Shown: one piece after another, positions 34,438 to 42,679 of the stretch
Numbering within the stretch: position 1 is the first letter of the stretch
How the letters are laid out: each line of letters begins with the position of its first letter
NCBI RefSeq assembly: GCF_024347515.1
Contig: NZ_AP025493.1
Coordinates: forward strand, 930,001 to 994,000
DNA length: 64,000 bases
Source of the DNA: Vibrio gigantis
GTDB taxonomy: Bacteria > Pseudomonadota > Gammaproteobacteria > Enterobacterales > Vibrionaceae
Direction of reading: 5' to 3'
Notes under the pieces: model-generated
The model's input: the letters and a program-made list of their open reading frames with translations, nothing else
What the model was told of the DNA's origin: nothing
Database searches by the model: none
Position numbers and translations under genes: made by a program

Positions 34438-35261
34438 TAGAAGATTCTCCTAACAATGTTGGAAAGGAATTCGCCGACAAGAATCAGTGCGATGATCGTT
34501 ATCAAAATAGCAGCGACAAAGTCGTAGTCGAAGCGTTGGAATGCAGAGAATAACGTTCCACCAAGGCCGCCCGCACCAACGATGCCCACCATGGTTGAGT
34601 TACGTAAATTCGAGTCCAACTGGTAGCTAGCGAAGCCAATAAAACGAGTAAACACCTGCGGCATTACCGCATACAGAATCACACTGATGAAGCTAGCACC
34701 GGTCGCTTTAATTGCTTCAACCGGTTTAAAAGAGATCTCTTCAATCGCTTCTGCAAACAACTTGGCAATGAAGCCGATTGATGCGAATACCAAGGTCAAG
34801 ATCCCAGCCAGAGCACCAAAGCCTACCGCTTTCACGAATAGGATTGCGATGATCACCGGATGAAAAGAACGGCACAATGCGATAAAGCCACGAATCGGGG
34901 TTGATACAATAGAAGGCATCATATTTCTAGCGGCAAGTAGGCCTAAAAACAGTGAGATGACGATGCCAAAAAAGCTCGAAATAATCGCAATCTGTAAGCT
35001 TTCTGCTAAGCCACTCAATAGCAGGCTCGTCCGGGAGAAATCAGGCGGGAACATTCTTGAAAGTAACCGCTCACTTTCACCGAAACCTATAATTAGACGA
35101 TCAAACGTCAGTCCTAGCGTTGAGAAGCTGTAAAACAGATAAGCCACGATCCCGGCGATGATCGCTCGATTGGCCCATGACACCTTAAATGGGTTTTCGT
35201 GCTTCGCTGGCGACTGGTTTGACGGTACGCTTGGCGATGAACTTGGGTTTAATCCAGCCAT
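34437..35261 (-). CDS. phnE: PhnE-type ABC transporter permease 1
   Basis: A 274-aa permease paralogous to its neighbour. A Ser/Pro-rich N-terminus (NPSSSPSVPSNQSP) is followed by six helices. The EAA loop is EAIEEISFKPVEAIKATGAS and the C-terminal signature is NLRNSTMVGIVGAGGLGGTL. It overlaps phnC by 13 nt and the next permease by 1 nt, showing tight translational coupling. Confidence 0.9.
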   Translation of the reverse strand: MAGLNPSSSPSVPSNQSPAKHENPFKVSWANRAIIAGIVAYLFYSFSTLGLTFDRLIIGFGESERLLSRMFPPDFSRTSLLLSGLAESLQIAIISSFFGIVISLFLGLLAARNMMPSIVSTPIRGFIALCRSFHPVIIAILFVKAVGFGALAGILTLVFASIGFIAKLFAEAIEEISFKPVEAIKATGASFISVILYAVMPQVFTRFIGFASYQLDSNLRNSTMVGIVGAGGLGGTLFSAFQRFDYDFVAAILITIIALILVGEFLSNIVRRIF

Positions 35262-36019
35262 GACTCACCCCCATAGATAATTTTTAGATCTTCCTCAGAA
35301 ATACCTTCAGGGCTACCGTCATAATGTACCTTACCATTACACATGCCAATGATACGTTTAGCATAACGCTTGGCTAGGTTCACATCGTGGATATTCACCA
35401 ATACAGGAATGTTTTTCTGTTCTGCGAATGTCTCCATCAACTCCATGATTTCCACAGCAGTTTTTGGATCTAAAGAAGACGTTGGTTCATCTGCCAATAA
35501 AATATAAGGGTCTTGCATAACTGCGCGCGCAATGCCAACACGCTGTCTTTGACCGCCCGACAAGCTGTCTGCACGTTGGTTTGCAAAGTCTTGCAGTCCA
35601 ACAAATTCCAGTAACTCAAAAGCCTTCGCTAAGTCCTCAGCGGAGTAGTTACGGCGCCACGCATTCCAAGCGGTCATATACCCTAAACGGCCACTTAACA
35701 CGTTCTCGATAACCGTTAAACGCTCTACCAAGTTGTACTCTTGAAATACCATGCCAATATGACGGCGCTGTTTACGAAGTGCTTGGCCTTTTAGTTGAGT
35801 CAGGTCTGCGCCATCAAAAATAATCTCCCCTTGGCTTGGGTCGTTAAGGCGATTAATACAGCGTAGAAGTGTGCTTTTACCGGTACCCGATGGGCCAATA
35901 ATCGCGATAATACCCGGCTCATCGATATCTATATTAATGCCTTTAAGGATTGGCTTGCCTGCCACATACTCGTGGAAAAGGTTGTTTATCTTTATTCCGT
36001 CATAGCTTGCTACGGCCAT
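35249..36019 (-). CDS. phnC: PhnC-type ABC transporter ATPase
   Basis: A 256-aa ATPase. Walker A GPSGTGKST is near residues 42-50, the Q-loop MVFQEYNLV near 90, the signature LSGGQRQRVGIARA near 150, Walker B ILLADEPTSSLD and the switch histidine VNIHD. It drives import by the two PhnE permeases. It is separated from phnD by a 130-bp gap holding two hairpins, and overlaps phnE by 13 nt. Confidence 0.93.
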   Translation of the reverse strand: MAVASYDGIKINNLFHEYVAGKPILKGINIDIDEPGIIAIIGPSGTGKSTLLRCINRLNDPSQGEIIFDGADLTQLKGQALRKQRRHIGMVFQEYNLVERLTVIENVLSGRLGYMTAWNAWRRNYSAEDLAKAFELLEFVGLQDFANQRADSLSGGQRQRVGIARAVMQDPYILLADEPTSSLDPKTAVEIMELMETFAEQKNIPVLVNIHDVNLAKRYAKRIIGMCNGKVHYDGSPEGISEEDLKIIYGGESWLD

Positions 36020-36049
36020 ACTGCATTTCCTTGTGCGAATTTTAGAATG

Positions 36050-36078
36050 ATCTATGCCCTACCCGCGAGGGCATAGAT
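36050..36078 (-). other. strong hairpin between phnD and phnC
   Basis: ATCTATGCCCT and AGGGCATAGAT are perfect 11-bp arms around a 7-nt loop, without a U-tract. Together with a second hairpin at 36109-36128 (TAGGCTT/AAGCCTA), it could protect the phnD message and lower downstream expression. Confidence 0.6.
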
Positions 36079-36108
36079 ATTTAATTGAAGTAAGTGTTCT
36101 GGGAGACC

Positions 36109-36128
36109 TAGGCTTAATATGAAGCCTA
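36109..36128 (-). other. second phnD-phnC intergenic hairpin
   Basis: TAGGCTT-N6-AAGCCTA is a 7-bp perfect stem 20 nt after the phnD stop. Confidence 0.5.
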
Positions 36129-36149
36129 AGTCTTCTTTGGAGCTAAGAA

Positions 36150-37190
36150 TTAACCGTTGTTTGCTTGCTTCGCTAGCTCAGCGGCTTTTTTCTTTGCGCG
36201 TTTAGCGGCGTCTTTTTCAGCCAGTTTTTTCAGACCTGCTTTGGTATAAGCCGTACCTGTCGCATGGGCAATGTCACGAATCACGTCCCACTCTTCTTTG
36301 TAGCTGATTGGCGAGAAACGGTCTGCACCTTTGAATGATGCACTCATCTCTGGAGTAAAGCGGTAGCTAAAGAAGGCTTCGTTGATCTTCTCTACTAGCT
36401 CTGGCTTTAAATTATAAGCGTAACCGAAAGCAGACGTTGGGAAACGTGGGCTACGGTAGATGATCTTCAGTTCAGAATCGTCGACACGGCCAGCAGCCAC
36501 CATACGATCGTATACATCAGATGCCACAGGTGCTGCATCATAGTCTCCGTTGAATACACCGAGAATCGACTGGTCATGCTTACCTGAGTAAAGTACTTTG
36601 TAGTCTTCATCTGGCACTAACCCTTTAGCAGGGAATAGTGCACGAGGAGCTAGGTTACCAGAGTTTGATGATGCAGAAGTGTGTGCAACCTTTTTGCCTT
36701 TTAGATCAGCCATAGTATTGATACCGCTGTCTTTGCGCACAATGGTGATCAGGTTGTAGCCTTGGAAGCCAGACTCATCGCCCTTCACAGCAATAGGAAC
36801 GTAACCTGCTAGGTTAACTGCGTAACCAGTTGGGCCAGTAGAGAAACCAGCAACATGCAATCGACCAGAACGCATCGCTTCTACTTGTGCAGAGTTCGAG
36901 TGCACGGTGTAGTAGATCACTCGCTTACCCGTGATCTTGCTTAAGTGAGCTTGGAAGTCGGCAAACGCATCTTTGTATAACGCAGGATCTTCTACCGGTG
37001 TGTAGGTAAACACAAGTGTGCTTGGATCATTCCACTCATCTGGGTTCTTTGGTGAATCTGCCACCAAATCTTGGTTTTCATCACAGTATCGATCGTCTAA
37101 CACACCACGGCTAGAGCAGTCGCTTGCCATAGCCATTGAAGGAAGTAGTAATGAGCTAGCGATTAACAGTCCTTTAACACTGATTTTCAT
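36150..37190 (-). CDS. phnD: PhnD-type periplasmic binding protein
   Basis: A 346-aa binding protein with a signal peptide (LLIASSLLLPSMAMA, cleavage near 23). It is PhnD-family: TLVFTYTPVEDPALYKDAFADF, then VEAMRSGRLHVAGFSTGPTG and KKVAHTSASSNSGNLAPRA, the oxyanion-binding Ser/Thr segment. The mature N-terminus carries two cysteines (DCSSRGVLDDRYCDEN), unusual for PhnD, and the C-terminus is Lys/Ala-rich. The start at 37190 follows AAGG; a TTG two codons earlier is less likely. A sigma-54 promoter lies about 46 bp upstream. The substrate may be a phosphonate or a product of the adjacent diesterase. Confidence 0.88.
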   Translation of the reverse strand: MKISVKGLLIASSLLLPSMAMASDCSSRGVLDDRYCDENQDLVADSPKNPDEWNDPSTLVFTYTPVEDPALYKDAFADFQAHLSKITGKRVIYYTVHSNSAQVEAMRSGRLHVAGFSTGPTGYAVNLAGYVPIAVKGDESGFQGYNLITIVRKDSGINTMADLKGKKVAHTSASSNSGNLAPRALFPAKGLVPDEDYKVLYSGKHDQSILGVFNGDYDAAPVASDVYDRMVAAGRVDDSELKIIYRSPRFPTSAFGYAYNLKPELVEKINEAFFSYRFTPEMSASFKGADRFSPISYKEEWDVIRDIAHATGTAYTKAGLKKLAEKDAAKRAKKKAAELAKQANNG

Positions 37191-37235
37191 ATTCAAACCT
37201 TACTTTTACTTATTGTTGAAAGTCACCTTCACTAT

Positions 37236-37251
37236 TGCAGTCTTTGTGCCA
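37236..37251 (-). promoter_or_regulatory. sigma-54 promoter for phnDCEE
   Basis: On the minus strand TGGCACA-AAGA-CTGCA matches the -24/-12 consensus TGGCACR-N4-TTGCW with one mismatch. It is 46 bp before the phnD ATG. An almost identical element precedes the diesterase gene. Confidence 0.78.
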
Positions 37252-37314
37252 GGTTTTTATTCAAATAATTTCAATAACTTAAATAAAAAACCAAATTCAA
37301 CAATAAGTTTTGAG

Positions 37315-37363
37315 TCATTAATGTCCAACCTAGAAGTCGGCATTTGGGTCATTTATGTCCCAC
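37315..37363. promoter_or_regulatory. putative activator binding repeats upstream of phnD
   Basis: Two direct repeats, GTCATTAATGTCC (37315-37327) and GTCATTTATGTCC (37349-37361), are 34 bp apart start to start. They lie 65-125 bp upstream of the sigma-54 -24 element, a usual place for NtrC-class enhancer sites. Confidence 0.55.
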
Positions 37364-37375
37364 CAATTTCAGTGG

Positions 37376-37400
37376 TAAAAAAAGAGCCCGAAGGCTCTTT
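37376..37400 (-). terminator. terminator after the diesterase gene
   Basis: On the minus strand AAAGAGCC-TTCG-GGCTCTTT followed by TTTT, about 90 nt after the stop codon. It separates this transcript from phnD. Confidence 0.88.
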
Positions 37401-37490
37401 GGTTCACTGCTTTTTCTCTTATTATTCTTTGGCCAATAGCCATCTATACAAACACTATCATTAGCGATGTAACAGTTCTCTCAGAATAGC

Positions 37491-38711
37491 CTAAGCGTCG
37501 CTGTCCATGCAGTTAGCGTAGTAGGTTACCGTTGCAGGCCAGTCACTGAATACGCCCATTACACCCACATCTTGCGCCAGTACATCGAGCATTTTCATCA
37601 TATCGCCATCATTGTTTATGCCATCTTTCACACTCTTGTAGTACCAACCGCCGCCTTGCGCGAGTGGGCCTGAACGCTCAAGTGTCCATGCGATAATCTC
37701 AAGATCTGCATCCTTAGCAAGCTTCGCGTAGTTTGACGCAACCAATTCGTTATTCTTGTCTAGCTCAACCAAAGCAAACAGAGGTGGCGCGATGATATTC
37801 ACACCCGCATCGTGCAGCTCTTTCATGTTCTCCACAGACGCAACAAAGTCCGCTAGCTCATAAACACGGTCATCAAGATAAACGGCTTGTTTTCCGAACT
37901 TCGGTGTTTCTTTGATCCAATACTTCACATCATCCAAGTTGAATGACTGCAGATAAGTCTCTGAAGGCTCAAAACCTGCCTCTTTCAGTTCGTCCACCAG
38001 CTTTTGCGCGTACATTTCTTGGCTGAAACCATTGAAAGGCATTTCGACCGCCGCAGATTTCAGCTCAGGCGTTACCTTCACGCCGTGCTCTTTAAATAGT
38101 GCTGCACTTTCTGCGTGCGTCATCAGTGTCCCTGTTTGGCTGTAAAGGTCAGTTCTCCAACCCGGTGTGCCATTCATGTACTCTTCGACAGTAGTCGCTT
38201 TCGGATTCGCGCCATCCATTTTCCCTTTAAGCGTCTTAAACTCTGCCAACGTGAAATCAGAAGTACGACACTCAACCTGAGCATCTTCACCTGTCGCTGG
38301 GTTCGCAGGTTTAAATGGAACTGAACATTTCTTAGCAAGATCAGGGTGTGCCAAGACATCTGTTGTGGTGTGCAGATCACTTTGCGAGTGACGGCATACC
38401 AACGCTTTATCTTTAGTAAAAGTGACATCACACTCAACGACACCCGCCCCCATCTGAATGGCAGCTAAGTAGGATTCCTTAGTGTGCTCAGGAAACTGCA
38501 TTGCAGCTCCGCGGTGCCCAATAGAAAAATCGCTACGATGAAAAGGCCCTTCGCTACAACTCAGCAGCTTGGTTTTCAAAGGGCTCTCATCCATATTGTT
38601 GACTAAAAAGAGGGGACGAGGTCCTAGGTTTGCTGACTCTGTAGCTGCCCATGCTGTCATTGAGCTAACGCCAATAATCAGAGCAATCGAGCCTTTCAGT
38701 ATTTGCTTCAT
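37491..38711 (-). CDS. glpQ: exported glycerophosphodiester phosphodiesterase
   Basis: A 406-aa GDPD-family enzyme with a signal peptide (SIALIIGVSSMTAWA, cleavage near 22). Catalytic residues are visible: His66-Arg67 in IGHRGAA, Glu93 and Asp95 in VVECDVTF, His108 in CRHSQ, and a late Glu in VTPELKS. It would hydrolyse glycerophosphodiesters in the periplasm to glycerol 3-phosphate and an alcohol. Four extra cysteines in an insertion (residues ~130-155) suggest disulfides. The start at 38711 has AAGGAG. It has its own sigma-54 promoter, so it is co-regulated with phnDCEE. Confidence 0.88.
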   Translation of the reverse strand: MKQILKGSIALIIGVSSMTAWAATESANLGPRPLFLVNNMDESPLKTKLLSCSEGPFHRSDFSIGHRGAAMQFPEHTKESYLAAIQMGAGVVECDVTFTKDKALVCRHSQSDLHTTTDVLAHPDLAKKCSVPFKPANPATGEDAQVECRTSDFTLAEFKTLKGKMDGANPKATTVEEYMNGTPGWRTDLYSQTGTLMTHAESAALFKEHGVKVTPELKSAAVEMPFNGFSQEMYAQKLVDELKEAGFEPSETYLQSFNLDDVKYWIKETPKFGKQAVYLDDRVYELADFVASVENMKELHDAGVNIIAPPLFALVELDKNNELVASNYAKLAKDADLEIIAWTLERSGPLAQGGGWYYKSVKDGINNDGDMMKMLDVLAQDVGVMGVFSDWPATVTYYANCMDSDA

Positions 38712-38818
38712 GTTTGTATCTCCTTGCAACAAGCAATTATTTTTCTAACTTCCTTAATTCGGTCATTCCGATCTTCTCTAAGATGACCTCATGTGGGCTG
38801 ATGCCACAATGTAGGGAT

Positions 38819-38834
38819 TGCACGCTTTGTGCCA
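38819..38834 (-). promoter_or_regulatory. sigma-54 promoter for the diesterase gene
   Basis: On the minus strand TGGCACA-AAGC-GTGCA matches the -24/-12 consensus with one mismatch, 108 bp before the ATG. Its sequence parallels the phnD promoter at 37236. GTCATT repeats at about 38874-38905 may be the enhancer. Confidence 0.78.
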
Positions 38835-38974
38835 AATATTAAAACTCTTTTATTACAATCACTTGAAACCGTTAGTCATTCAACTAAATGATAAATGGGT
38901 CATTGTTGTCTTGTGCTTTTTTTTCGGTTTTCTCTTTTGGCTTTGGTTTGCTACTTGGTAACCAACTTCGCGAG

Positions 38975-40327
38975 TTAAGCCTTGAAACTCTCTTTATCCA
39001 ATTGATGCTTCTTCATTTTTCGATAAAGCGTTTTGCGTGGTAGATTCAGCTTGCTCGAGACCTCATTGATATTGCCTGCACTCTCTATCAACGCTTCAGT
39101 CAGTACATTCCTTTCGTACTGCTCCATCTGTTTTTCAAAGGCGAAGTCTTCTCCTATTGATTCACAAATTGGTGATTGGAGATCGAAGCCATCACCGACA
39201 ATGCCAAGTACAAATCGGTCGGCGACATTACGTAATTCACGCACGTTACCGGGCCATTCGTGTCGACATAGTTGCTGAATCTGCTCAGGGTAAATCGTTG
39301 ATGGGCGTGTCTTGTATTTGTGGCTCGCTTGAATCACAAAATGACGGAACAACACCTGAATGTCTTCTTTACGTTGACGCAATGCGGGAAGGTTTAAGCT
39401 AGCAATATTAAGGCGATAGAAGAGATCGGCCCTGAACTCACCCGATTCACTCAAGCTCGCGAGATCAGCTTTGCTGGCGGCTACCACCAGGATATCAACC
39501 GGGATTAACTCGTTACCACCAACGCGCTCAATCATTCGCTCTTGAATGACGCGCAACAGCTTAATTTGCACGGCAATCGGCATGCTTTCAATTTCATCGA
39601 GAAACAGAGTCCCGCCATTGGCTTGTTCTATTTTGCCGATGCGTTTTTTGTTGGCACTGGTAAACGAACCCGCTTCGTGACCAAACAGTTCACTCTCAAT
39701 AATACTCTCGGTCATGCCACCGCAGTTTATCGCGACAAACGGCTTTGCCTTACGACGGCTAAATTGATGCAACGCGCGAGCAATTACCTCTTTTCCAGTT
39801 CCAGTCTCACCATTAATAATGGTATCAACCCCAGTATGAGACAGCGCGAGCACCTGCTTACGTATGGTGTCCATCGCTTGGGATTGGCCGATAACCACAG
39901 ATTCAATGGGTAGTTCCGTATCCTGATCGTCGTCTAACGTTGCAGGGCTGTTGTGCTGACATTGTGTCAACGCCAAATCTAACTTCTCCACCAACTCACT
40001 GGCATTAAGCGGCTTTTCCAGAAAATCGAAAGCACCCAACTTCATCGCCTCTATCGCCATGGGGATATCACCATGCCCACTCATCAGTAACACAGGAACG
40101 TTAGCTGCCCTATGTTGGATTGAGCTAAGTAGAGTCAAGCCGTCTACTTGTGGCATTCTCACATCACACAACACCACCGACTGACTGTTTGCCTTGAGTG
40201 ATTTAAGACCAAGGTTTGGGTCGGTAAAGCTAGTGACGCTAAACCCTTCGAGCTCCAACATTTCACTCACTGCTTCAACAACGTCTGTTTCATCGTCGAT
40301 AAGAACTATGTGTTTTTCTGAAGTCAT
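38975..40327 (-). CDS. sigma-54-dependent response regulator, DctD-like
   Basis: A 450-aa NtrC-class activator. Receiver domain 1-120 has phospho-acceptor Asp55 (VVLCDVRMP) and Lys105. The AAA+ domain has Walker A GETGTGKE (about 173-180) and Walker B GGTLFLDEI (about 238-246). A Fis-type helix-turn-helix is at the end (GNINEVSSKLNLPRKTLYRKM). The sigma-54-contacting loop reads GSFTSA (220-225) instead of GAFTGA, an unusual double change. It overlaps the kinase gene by 4 nt. Two sigma-54 promoters lie in the adjacent phn-type and diesterase operons, its likely targets. Confidence 0.9.
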   Translation of the reverse strand: MTSEKHIVLIDDETDVVEAVSEMLELEGFSVTSFTDPNLGLKSLKANSQSVVLCDVRMPQVDGLTLLSSIQHRAANVPVLLMSGHGDIPMAIEAMKLGAFDFLEKPLNASELVEKLDLALTQCQHNSPATLDDDQDTELPIESVVIGQSQAMDTIRKQVLALSHTGVDTIINGETGTGKEVIARALHQFSRRKAKPFVAINCGGMTESIIESELFGHEAGSFTSANKKRIGKIEQANGGTLFLDEIESMPIAVQIKLLRVIQERMIERVGGNELIPVDILVVAASKADLASLSESGEFRADLFYRLNIASLNLPALRQRKEDIQVLFRHFVIQASHKYKTRPSTIYPEQIQQLCRHEWPGNVRELRNVADRFVLGIVGDGFDLQSPICESIGEDFAFEKQMEQYERNVLTEALIESAGNINEVSSKLNLPRKTLYRKMKKHQLDKESFKA

Positions 40328-42297
40328 GAGTCTGTGCCTTTTGGTAGAGTGACGATAAAGGTGGTGCCTTGGTGTTCAACTGATTCCACGTGAATCGAGC
40401 CGCCAAAGTCTTTAATTATGTTGTATGCGATAGACAAACCGAGCCCAAGCCCCTTACCTGTTGTCTTACGGGTATAAAATGGGTCGAACAGATAAGGGAT
40501 GTCCTCTTCGGGTATCCCTAACCCATTATCCTTCACTGCAATTTGAATCGTGTTCGAATGCTCTTGAGTGGAGATGCTGAGCAGAGGCTGCTCCCTATGT
40601 TCAACGGCGTCTAAAGCATTGCTGATCAAATTCACCAGTACCTGCTCCAAACGAATGCTGTTGGCACGAACCATTTGGTCACTCTGTGGGGAATACTGAA
40701 TCGAGACCCTACTTTGCCTAGTTTCAAACAAGTCGATAGCATCACCAATCACCTTTACCAGTTTTACGTTATCAATCTTGCCGTCGCTCTTACGTGAGAA
40801 AGCTTTCAAGTGACGGGTGATGGCCGCCACCTTATCTAGCAGCACTTCAATCTTTTGAAGATTCTCTTCGGCTCTATCTGGTCTTTGCTTACCTAACCAC
40901 AATTGAGCGCTTCGAACATGGCTGTTTACCGCAGTTAGTGGTTGATTGATCTCGTGAGTGATTCCAACACTTAATTGCCCCAACGCTGCCAGTTTCCCTG
41001 CTTGGATTAACTCATCTTGAGTAACACGCAGTTTGGCTTCGGCTAGGGTTCGCTCTTCTACTTCGGCCTCTAATTTTCGATTGGTTTGTTTCACGACTTT
41101 GGCCGTTGTCTGGAATACCTTTAGGTACTTGGCCATTTGTGTCACTTCGTCTTTGCCACGAATCGAAACTTCGGTATCTAAATGGCCGGTAGAAATTGCA
41201 AACATGTTGTCTTTAAGCTGTAAAAGCCTTTCCAAAATGCTCTTACGCACGTAGAACCATGAAATAGCCGCTGCAGCCAGTACGCTGAACAAAGAAAGGA
41301 AAAGAGAGAGTTGTTGGTTCGATTGTAACGACAGCTGAGCCTGCTGAATCGACTGATCAATATTGCGGTTCACTTGGCTAGTATTACGCTCGATCTGCAC
41401 AGTTAATTGGTTAAGATGCTCACGGCTGTTTTGCAGGAAATACTGCTCTTGATAAAGATGATCGAGCGCTTTGTTTTTCAGCCCATACAAGCTGCTATCA
41501 CTTGAAGCTAGGTTGTAAATTACGGTGAGTTGGTGATCTAATTGGGGAAACTTGCTTCTTAAATCACCATTTACCCAAAGCTGCCACCACTCTTCTCCAA
41601 CCTGCCCTAGTCGTAAGCTGGTGTAATCCAACTCATTAAAGCTAGAGTCGTTATACAGCTTTTCGACCAAGCCTAATTGGTAATACAGCAGGGATTTTAA
41701 CTGCGTGTATTGGATCTGGTCTTTGGCTGATTCAGGTAAGCTATCGAGTGAATCACTGGCTTGCTGCAATAGAGGATAAAAGCCTTCAAGCAAATTACGA
41801 AGTTCTTGATTGAGTTGTTCTGACTCAATCTCACTTTGATACAACAGGCTCAGGCTATTATTAACTTGGGCGATAAGATCTTTAAAGTAGGCGTGATAAT
41901 CAGGGAATTGAACCATAACACTATTCATTACTGATATAGCCTCTTCAATTTTAAGCATCGCCTGTTTGCGCTCTAAATTGGAGTCTGCGTCACTGAGTTG
42001 TGATGAGGTGGTGATAATCACTCGCACCATGTCGTTCAAGCGTGCAGCGTTATCTAAGGCAGGGATTTCACTCTCTTTTAATTCGACAAGCCTTTGATTT
42101 AGGTTGTCAAAGGTGAAGCTGGAAACAACCGAAAGGAAGATGGTGGTCATCGATAACATGGCCAATGCCAACACCAAGCGCAGTTCAATGCCTTTCCAAC
42201 CAAACCACCTACGACGGGGAATTTTGATCGGAAATGGACGTTCAAAACGAACCTTACTATCTATCACCTCTGAGACACGACTACTCACTCGCCCCAC
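40324..42297 (-). CDS. DctB/PgtB-like membrane sensor histidine kinase
   Basis: A kinase of up to 657 aa. TM1 is near 40-64 (LRLVLALAMLSMTTIFLSVVSS). A long periplasmic helical sensor of about 260 residues precedes TM2 (~330-350). HAMP is near 355-405 (STGHLDTEVSIRGKDEVTQMA) and HisKA has GITHEINQPLTAVNSH. The HATPase motifs are NLISNALDA, DNGLGIPEEDI and GKGLGLGLSIAYNI. The start is GTG at 42297 or, with better AGGTGGGG spacing, GTG at 42288. The HAMP-HisKA layout resembles DctB- and phosphoglycerate-sensing PgtB-type kinases. It is expected to signal to the regulator encoded just downstream. Confidence 0.88.
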   Translation of the reverse strand: MGRVSSRVSEVIDSKVRFERPFPIKIPRRRWFGWKGIELRLVLALAMLSMTTIFLSVVSSFTFDNLNQRLVELKESEIPALDNAARLNDMVRVIITTSSQLSDADSNLERKQAMLKIEEAISVMNSVMVQFPDYHAYFKDLIAQVNNSLSLLYQSEIESEQLNQELRNLLEGFYPLLQQASDSLDSLPESAKDQIQYTQLKSLLYYQLGLVEKLYNDSSFNELDYTSLRLGQVGEEWWQLWVNGDLRSKFPQLDHQLTVIYNLASSDSSLYGLKNKALDHLYQEQYFLQNSREHLNQLTVQIERNTSQVNRNIDQSIQQAQLSLQSNQQLSLFLSLFSVLAAAAISWFYVRKSILERLLQLKDNMFAISTGHLDTEVSIRGKDEVTQMAKYLKVFQTTAKVVKQTNRKLEAEVEERTLAEAKLRVTQDELIQAGKLAALGQLSVGITHEINQPLTAVNSHVRSAQLWLGKQRPDRAEENLQKIEVLLDKVAAITRHLKAFSRKSDGKIDNVKLVKVIGDAIDLFETRQSRVSIQYSPQSDQMVRANSIRLEQVLVNLISNALDAVEHREQPLLSISTQEHSNTIQIAVKDNGLGIPEEDIPYLFDPFYTRKTTGKGLGLGLSIAYNIIKDFGGSIHVESVEHQGTTFIVTLPKGTDS

Positions 42298-42679
42298 CTT
42301 ATTCTCATCAAAAAACCAACAGGAAAGGTCAATGATTCAATCAGTTAGGTGGTCAACCTGACTTAAAGCCACTTCAAATAGTTTTAGAGAAACTATGAAA
42401 ACAAGAGTAATCATTAACATTTCACATAAAACACCATAACAATTATTTTATAAAGCTTGAGCTGCCTGTTTTGCGATAATAGAAAGTGACCTCACCGACA
42501 GAAACGTGATTACTCTATCAATACTAACCAGTAGAGGAGAATTAATAACTCTCGATCAAATAATAAAACTCTCATGTAATTAGTCAGTTAAGGCTTATTG
42601 ACGCAAAAAAAATCGCACAAGCTTTCACTCATGCGATTTCATTTAGATTGTTGCTCCAACTAGACAGTGCTAAACCATC
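42298..42679. other. 382-bp intergenic region
   Basis: It is AT-rich. It holds the promoter region of the kinase-regulator operon and, near the right-hand gene, the dgcA terminator. No ORF or repeat is supported. Confidence 0.4.
42604..42639 (-). terminator. terminator after dgcA
   Basis: On the minus strand AAATCGCA / TGCGATTT with a 14-nt loop, followed by TTTTT. It is about 40 nt after the dgcA stop. Confidence 0.78.
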
